From: an uncultured Lachnospiraceae bacterium | GTDB taxonomy: Bacteria > Bacillota > Clostridia > Lachnospirales > Lachnospiraceae | Reading direction: 5' to 3' | NCBI GenBank assembly: GCA_946405625.1 | Contig: CAMJHQ010000008.1 | Span: 1 to 64,000, forward strand | Length of the DNA: 64,000 nt | Program-made: the position numbers and the translations under genes | Part shown: one piece after another, positions 59,855-64,000 of the stretch | Numbering within the stretch: position 1 is the stretch's first letter | Layout: every line of letters begins with the position of its first letter | Notes under the pieces: generated by a model | The model's input: the letters and a program-made list of their open reading frames with translations, nothing else | Told to the model about the DNA's origin: nothing | Databases searched by the model: none

Positions 59855-61069
59855 TTATGCAGTTTTTCTGGCGTAATTAACTCTACCATCTGTTCGGTAG
59901 ATTCTTTCTCGGGTTTCCCCATCCGATATATAATCAGCTTCTTCGCTGAACGGACTGTCATATTCATTTAAATGTGTAAGCGCTATACTCATATGTGCTT
60001 CACATTCGACCGGAAACCTTTCACTGTCGAAGTCTTCTCTTATTCTTTTCTTTAGAGCCTTAATATCCAGTTTTCCGTATCTTATTGTTCCCTGATAAGG
60101 ATTCGGTACATTTGTCAGGTCTGACATGGCTGCATTTATCTCAGCCTTATCACACTCTCCTTCAAATCTGCCTGCACCGTGTCTTGTCACATAAGATCTT
60201 GTCACATAACAGACTTCAACATCTATTTTTTCATGATGCCTGCTGCTCCTATTATGAGCTGCTGCATCTTTTCTCATATGCATATATTCTCGGATCAGCT
60301 CCGCCGGATTGCGAAGTCCTGTACTACTTGGGGTTGTATTACATCCATACTCTTTTCTGCATCTGTCGAGCAGGAGTCCCTGACCATTCTCGAATATTAC
60401 CGTATCATAGTCAGCCAATATATCGGCTTCCCGGAGCTCCGTCAGACTGCACATAAGTCTGAAATCCAAGATATAATTATCTATAAGTCCTTTATCAGAT
60501 AGTATTCTATTCCATTCATCAGAAATCTCTTCAACACCGAGTTCCTTGAGACGATATGTCATATACTCTCTGCAATCCCTCGTAAGATAACTTCTCAGTT
60601 CATCATCACTCATTTCGATCATGTCCCCGAGTCGAATTCCCTGTCTTACAAGAGTCTCCCATATACCGACGCCACAGCTTCCGTGCCTTGCAGCACCTCT
60701 ATGCTGTTCTATGATCTGATTGATTATCATATCGTATGGTGTCGTTACCGGACTATCCGGATTCAGATATATTTTACCCATATCTTTCAGAAGCTCTTCA
60801 TATTCATTCATGAAGATCATCGGATTAAGGATGAAATATCCGGGAAGCCATGTATCAGCTCCCGCAAATGTTCCGGATCCGAAATGATGAAAGACATGTC
60901 TCATTCCAGAAGGAGATTTGACGGTATGCCCTCTCTGTGCGCCTCCGTTACTACAAATAACCAAAACCTTTTCGTCCTTCAATTCAGCTTCCGCTGCGAA
61001 AAAATCTGTAATCATACCTTTACCTTCATCGCCGAAGTTCGCACCTATCACAACTTTTACTTTTTGCAT
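59855..61069 (-). CDS. Divergent adenylosuccinate synthetase (PurA) paralogue
   Basis: 404 aa from the ATG at 61069, which has a perfect AAAGGAGGTGA site. The P-loop VVIGANFGDEGKGMITDFFA keeps the PurA catalytic Asp and the GDEGKG signature; the next motif is NGGAQRGHTV instead of GGNNAGHTV, but keeps the His. The IMP-site region reads RHGSCGVGIWETLVRQG, and the aspartate loop (usually VTGR...R) reads CYVTRSYVTRHGAGRFEGE. So it is a PurA-fold GTP enzyme that ligates an unknown amine to an unknown base, and not simply housekeeping PurA. It follows the vWA gene in one operon. Confidence 0.82.
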   Translation of the reverse strand: MQKVKVVIGANFGDEGKGMITDFFAAEAELKDEKVLVICSNGGAQRGHTVKSPSGMRHVFHHFGSGTFAGADTWLPGYFILNPMIFMNEYEELLKDMGKIYLNPDSPVTTPYDMIINQIIEQHRGAARHGSCGVGIWETLVRQGIRLGDMIEMSDDELRSYLTRDCREYMTYRLKELGVEEISDEWNRILSDKGLIDNYILDFRLMCSLTELREADILADYDTVIFENGQGLLLDRCRKEYGCNTTPSSTGLRNPAELIREYMHMRKDAAAHNRSSRHHEKIDVEVCYVTRSYVTRHGAGRFEGECDKAEINAAMSDLTNVPNPYQGTIRYGKLDIKALKKRIREDFDSERFPVECEAHMSIALTHLNEYDSPFSEEADYISDGETRERIYRTDGRVNYARKTA

Positions 61070-61190
61070 ACCGTCACCTCCTTTCACATCCCCGTGTGCT
61101 CCCCCTGTAGAGCTGCGGTTCCTAATTAACTTTTTATTATTCGAAGCTCACAGTTATCACCATGGTCTTCTTGATCAAAACTTCCCATTC

Positions 61191-62060
61191 TTACCAGGCA
61201 ATTCCTGATGCCATAGGAAGTTCAACCTGTCCTCTCCTGAGTGAGTTGTTTCCTGCTTCATAGGTAACAATTTTAATAATCTCACCTGTTAAATCTTTCA
61301 GTCTTACAACCTTGAAATGATCTTTATCCATAATCTTCTCCCAGGTTTTGATAAAGCTGCCATTATTTACGTAAATGCGATGATTTACAAACAGATGATA
61401 TACTTCATATTTTTCCTGAACGCTTTCGAACAAAGCCTCTGTTTCAACATCTTCACCTATTTCACGGCCTGTAATATCATAAATCCTTTCTGCCGAAAGA
61501 TATGGATTTACTCCTTCATCACCCATTGTGATGATTATTCCTTTTCGGTCTCTTTCCCATGCATCAAGCTTCACATGATTAAGTCCGAAATACCATGCGG
61601 CGGTATAAGATTCATACGCATTCCCGCCTCCGCCAAACTCGAAATATATTTTATCCAGCTGTTCAGCTATCCTTATATCCGATTCAAACTGAGAAACCTG
61701 TAACGGGTATCTGTCATATGCGAAATCTCCGATGCCCATTACCATGAACTCAACATCCTTTACTTTCTCATAAAGCTTCGTCATTATGATATTGAGCTGC
61801 TTGGCAACTTCTACAGCTGCCTGACCCATAGATCCGGTAACATCAAGCGCCAGGATTACCGGTATTGTTTCCGGATGTTCTTCTGTATCGCAGCACTCTC
61901 TCATTACATCCTTCGGATCAAGCATCGGGTCTAAAGTTCTTGCGCCAAACATTTCCTGATTACTCAGATTTCCGGCTATGCATCCCTTTTTATCTACTGT
62001 TCTTCCTGCTCTTCTTGAATACTGTATGAATGTATCTTCTCGCCATATTCCGCTACCCAT
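61191..62060 (-). CDS. von Willebrand A domain protein
   Basis: 289 aa from the ATG at 62060 (GGAGG five nt upstream). The metal-dependent adhesion site of the vWA fold is clear: ALDVTGSMGQAA (DxTGSMG; Thr in place of the first Ser), later Thr in the ESYTAAWYF region, and the Asp in IITMGDEGV. No signal peptide or membrane helix, so it is cytosolic and likely part of a complex, as with TerY-like or MoxR-associated vWA proteins. It starts with GSGIWREDTFIQYSRRAGRT and reaches a conserved-looking QVELPMASGIAW end. It stands between the unknown 195-aa protein and the PurA paralogue on the same strand. Confidence 0.8.
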   Translation of the reverse strand: MGSGIWREDTFIQYSRRAGRTVDKKGCIAGNLSNQEMFGARTLDPMLDPKDVMRECCDTEEHPETIPVILALDVTGSMGQAAVEVAKQLNIIMTKLYEKVKDVEFMVMGIGDFAYDRYPLQVSQFESDIRIAEQLDKIYFEFGGGGNAYESYTAAWYFGLNHVKLDAWERDRKGIIITMGDEGVNPYLSAERIYDITGREIGEDVETEALFESVQEKYEVYHLFVNHRIYVNNGSFIKTWEKIMDKDHFKVVRLKDLTGEIIKIVTYEAGNNSLRRGQVELPMASGIAW

Positions 62061-62141
62061 ATGTTCCTCCTTTCCGACCATTCGGTCTTATCTGATCTTT
62101 TCCTCCATTTTTTTGCAAATCACCTGATCGGGCATTTCCAA

Positions 62142-62270
62142 CCTTCACTAATTTATTCACCCGACCAGGCATTGCATCCCTTCACTATTTGACGATTCCT
62201 GTTTGACCGATTGACATTTACCTTCACTAAAATATATATCGTCAGACGATCATTAAAACCTTCACTAATT
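62142..62270. repeat. Degenerate ~38-bp repeat between vWA and the 195-aa gene
   Basis: CCTTCACTA recurs at 62142, 62179, 62221 and 62259 (spacings 37, 42, 38), each followed by A/T-rich DNA and a GACC- or GATC-containing segment. ATCGTC-T-GACGAT and GACC-GAAT-GGTC dyads also occur in this gap. Confidence 0.6.
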
Positions 62271-62284
62271 ACTCATCAATCCGA

Positions 62285-62872
62285 TCAAACATCATCGTCA
62301 TCTTCAAAAGCATCCCCTGCTCCGTCATCCTCATCCATATCGAAGAGTCCTTCGAAAAGTCCGTCACTCTGTTTACCGAGCAACATAAGCGGAAGTATTC
62401 CGTTCAGATTGTTATTTGCATTTCCGTTTCCCTTCATCATTTCGGAAAGCATCATGTACTTCATTATCTTTCCAGGTCCCTTGCCCTTAGCAAGTCCACC
62501 TCCGAACATTGAAACGATCTTACCGTAGAAATATGTGTTCCCCATGAAAATGTGTCTTTCCGGAAGGATCTGTTCAACAGTAGAATCCTCATAATTGATT
62601 GCTGTTATTTTGTCCTTAGTTGCCTCAATGACACATTTCGGTTTTCCGTTAGCCAGGATAATGTCTCCCGCCTTTACCTTATTTGTCGGTATAACGAAGA
62701 AGAATTCTTCACCGACATTGAATACGAAACTGTCACAGTTCGTAAGCCGTCCGGAGGTAACTTCGTAGGTCTTGTAGCCGTTGGATGTCTTGATGGCCGT
62801 TCCTCCGTTCATTGATAACCTGCACATACCCGGTGCTATCTTTCCGAAAATCCCGTTAAACATGTTATTCAT
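62285..62872 (-). CDS. Unknown 195-aa protein with acidic tail
   Basis: 195 aa. AAGGAGG lies 7 nt before the ATG. The N-terminal 120 residues look like a beta-rich domain (GYKTYEVTSGRLTNCDSFVF, VGEEFFFVIPTNKVKAGDII, NGKPKCVI). A Gly/Met/Lys-rich segment (GGGLAKGKGPGKIMKYMML) and an extreme acidic end (DMDEDDGAGDAFEDDDDV) follow. No membrane helix. I do not recognise the family. It is the first gene of the unit with the vWA and PurA-like genes and has its own promoter with a palindromic spacer (62960-62988). Confidence 0.68.
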   Translation of the reverse strand: MNNMFNGIFGKIAPGMCRLSMNGGTAIKTSNGYKTYEVTSGRLTNCDSFVFNVGEEFFFVIPTNKVKAGDIILANGKPKCVIEATKDKITAINYEDSTVEQILPERHIFMGNTYFYGKIVSMFGGGLAKGKGPGKIMKYMMLSEMMKGNGNANNNLNGILPLMLLGKQSDGLFEGLFDMDEDDGAGDAFEDDDDV

Positions 62873-62959
62873 TTCAGTACCTCCTTCTCTTTTATATTCA
62901 ACAGGTTTCTTTTTATCATTCTGTTATTATCTGAATGTTTATATCTCTGTTGTGGGTAT

Positions 62960-62988
62960 ATCTTATAATCTTTTTGATAATATGTCAA
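62960..62988 (-). promoter_or_regulatory. Promoter with palindromic spacer
   Basis: TTGACA (62983-62988), 17 bp, TAAGAT (62960-62965) on the minus strand. The spacer is filled by a TATTATC-AAAAA-GATTATA dyad, a relaxed version of the TTATCAT-N-ATGATAA palindrome. It drives the 195-aa, vWA and PurA-like genes. Confidence 0.65.
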
Positions 62989-63092
62989 GTACTTTTTTCA
63001 AAAATTTTTTTCACATCCAAAATGCCTGTTTCTTATACGCTAAAATCAGTCTATTGTTATTTATTACTATTGTATTTATACAAAGTGTACAA

Positions 63093-63153
63093 TTGATATA
63101 TACCATTCGCTTTGATATACTTAACGTGTCATATAATTATCGTAATAATTATA
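63093..63153 (+). promoter_or_regulatory. Promoter and palindrome upstream of the alpha/beta hydrolase
   Basis: TTGATA (63093-63098), 17 bp, TATACT (63116-63121). TATAATTAT-CGTA-ATAATTATA (63132-63153), a perfect 9-bp dyad, begins at about +4. The leader before the gene is about 140 nt. Confidence 0.65.
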
Positions 63154-63221
63154 TAAATTATTTTGATTTATATTACACCACACACCAACACTATTAATCT
63201 AATTAAGGAGGGAATCAAGAA

Positions 63222-63284
63222 TTGAAGAAAAGTATTTATCCATTTTCAGCATTTGGGGAGGGCACAAGCGATGAAAGCATCTAG
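63222..63284 (+). CDS. Possible 20-codon leader peptide
   Basis: AGGAGG lies 11 nt before a TTG codon that opens a 20-codon frame (LKKSIYPFSAFGEGTSDESI). Its TAG stop (63282-63284) lies just inside the hydrolase gene, overlapping its start by 14 nt in another frame. This could couple translation of the two, or the TTG may be a chance match; the hydrolase has its own GGAGGG site. Confidence 0.35.
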   Translation: MKKSIYPFSAFGEGTSDESI

Positions 63285-64000
63285 AAGAATTATGTCGTTT
63301 ATCTTAGCTTTAGGGCTTTTGTTATCCTCTCTATATATCAGCGACGCAAAAACAAAAGTTCATGCATCATCAGTATCATATGAAGCAATCCAGTACGGCA
63401 ATAAGACAAACGGAAACTGGGGATATATCCTTGTTCCTAAGGGTGTTTCCGGGAAGCTTCAGACCGGAGTAGTAGTACATGGACTTTCTGGTGAAAACAA
63501 AGCCGTGTCACATGTCACAGACGCTTTAACGAGGTGGGGAAACGCAGGATACGATACACCTATGATTTTAATACTTCCAATGATCACATATTATAAAAGT
63601 GATATGGATACTGTTTATAAGTTCAGAGATTACGTAAAAAACAATCTTCCGTCTGTTATCGATCAGATGGATAACGGAGCATTTAATAAGCTTATAAAAG
63701 ATAACGGTTACGACTGCAGTATTGATACATCCAAGGGATATTTTATTACCGGATGGTCACTGGGAGGATCTGTTGCAGCATATGCGGGAAGTAAATACAA
63801 AGATAAGTTCCCATATGTTGGAAGTCTCAGTCCTGCTCCTTCAACACATGAAGTATTTTTACAGGCTGATCCCGATACTCAAAAATACAATTATTCAAAA
63901 GAATCCGGCCATATTCTGATGATGGCAGGCAGCATTCCTGAAATGAATGAGCAGGCTTATCACGTTATGAAAGGTTTCAATCAGATGCGTAACGGAAACT
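63271..64000 (+). CDS. Exported alpha/beta hydrolase, partial
   Basis: At least 243 aa; the 3' end is beyond the window. Signal peptide MKASRRIMSFILALGLLLSS, likely cleaved near KVHASS. Alpha/beta-hydrolase features: VVVHGLSGENKA (oxyanion region) and the nucleophile elbow GWSLGGSVAAY (Ser in GWSLG), then PYVGSLSPAPS. It is probably an esterase or lipase-like enzyme acting outside the cell. GGAGGG lies 8 nt before the ATG. The Asp and His of the triad would be in the missing or distal part. Confidence 0.85.
   Translation, partial: MKASRRIMSFILALGLLLSSLYISDAKTKVHASSVSYEAIQYGNKTNGNWGYILVPKGVSGKLQTGVVVHGLSGENKAVSHVTDALTRWGNAGYDTPMILILPMITYYKSDMDTVYKFRDYVKNNLPSVIDQMDNGAFNKLIKDNGYDCSIDTSKGYFITGWSLGGSVAAYAGSKYKDKFPYVGSLSPAPSTHEVFLQADPDTQKYNYSKESGHILMMAGSIPEMNEQAYHVMKGFNQMRNGN

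Overview
The window looks like chromosomal DNA of an anaerobic, low-GC, butyrate-forming Firmicute of the Lachnospiraceae type (Coprococcus or Butyrivibrio-like; inference). The evidence is a ptb-buk pair, TAATG-coupled genes, strong AGGAGG ribosome sites, Clostridia-type M18 peptidase, DUF2974, LarB/LarC and NrtR families, and many secreted proteins with QGYGQ or TTTEA repeats. No phage, IS, CRISPR or rRNA operon is visible. Most genes lie on the minus strand.

Layout. 0-2 kb: two adjacent RlaP-type nucleotidyltransferases. 2-6 kb: transglutaminase-like protein, M18 aminopeptidase, GGDEF enzyme. 6-10 kb: hisD with a promoter plus terminator in its leader, a DUF2974 lipase-like protein, aroK coupled to a HAD phosphatase. 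10-13.5 kb: two paralogous lipoproteins. 13.7-19.7 kb: a NarL-type two-component system facing a three-gene ABC-2 exporter. 18.3-21.05 kb: gene-poor DNA around the exporter ATPase, filled with six unrelated tandem-repeat arrays (periods 19, 66, 37, 73, 74 and 23 bp) and a perfect TGTCAT/ATGACA operator. 21-24 kb: acyl-activating enzyme and a second transglutaminase-like protein. 23.96-24.5 kb: tRNA operon Ser-(two truncated Asn)-Asn-Cys with promoter and terminator. 24.5-31.3 kb: TPR-like protein, CapA-like protein, an MntR-type regulator, and a heterodimeric ABC exporter. 31.5-43 kb: Gfo/Idh oxidoreductase, aroD, a large Gln/Pro-repeat membrane protein, buk and ptb (butyryl-CoA to butyrate), tyrA, a sugar nucleotidyltransferase and an LCP protein. 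43-48.3 kb: rsmG, a DEDDh exonuclease, mnmG and mnmE (tRNA U34 modification). 48.3-49.5 kb: direct repeats, a zinc-ribbon membrane protein and tRNA-Lys. 49.6-54.7 kb: larC (LarC1 part only), larB, pncB and nrtR, a group linked by nicotinate/NaAD chemistry. 54.8-62.9 kb: membrane proteins, a divergent PurA paralogue, a vWA protein and an unknown partner. The window ends in an exported alpha/beta hydrolase that runs off the edge.

Main observations. (1) In the 54.8-63 kb block, four independent promoters are near-perfect sigma-A promoters (TTGACA, 17 bp, TATAAT-like), and all carry related TTATCAT-N-ATGATAA palindromes at the start site, in the spacer or upstream. This suggests one undescribed regulon that includes the PurA-like/vWA module. 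(2) The ABC exporter locus is saturated with hairpin-forming tandem repeats. (3) Several arrays elsewhere also look like tandem copies of a neighbouring gene end, including a tRNA-Asn 5' half. (4) Two genes, the histidine kinase and rsmG, have promoters placed so that the transcript would start on the ATG (leaderless). Start codons were re-chosen wherever ribosome binding sites decided it. Family assignments are from recognition of motifs, not from database searches.
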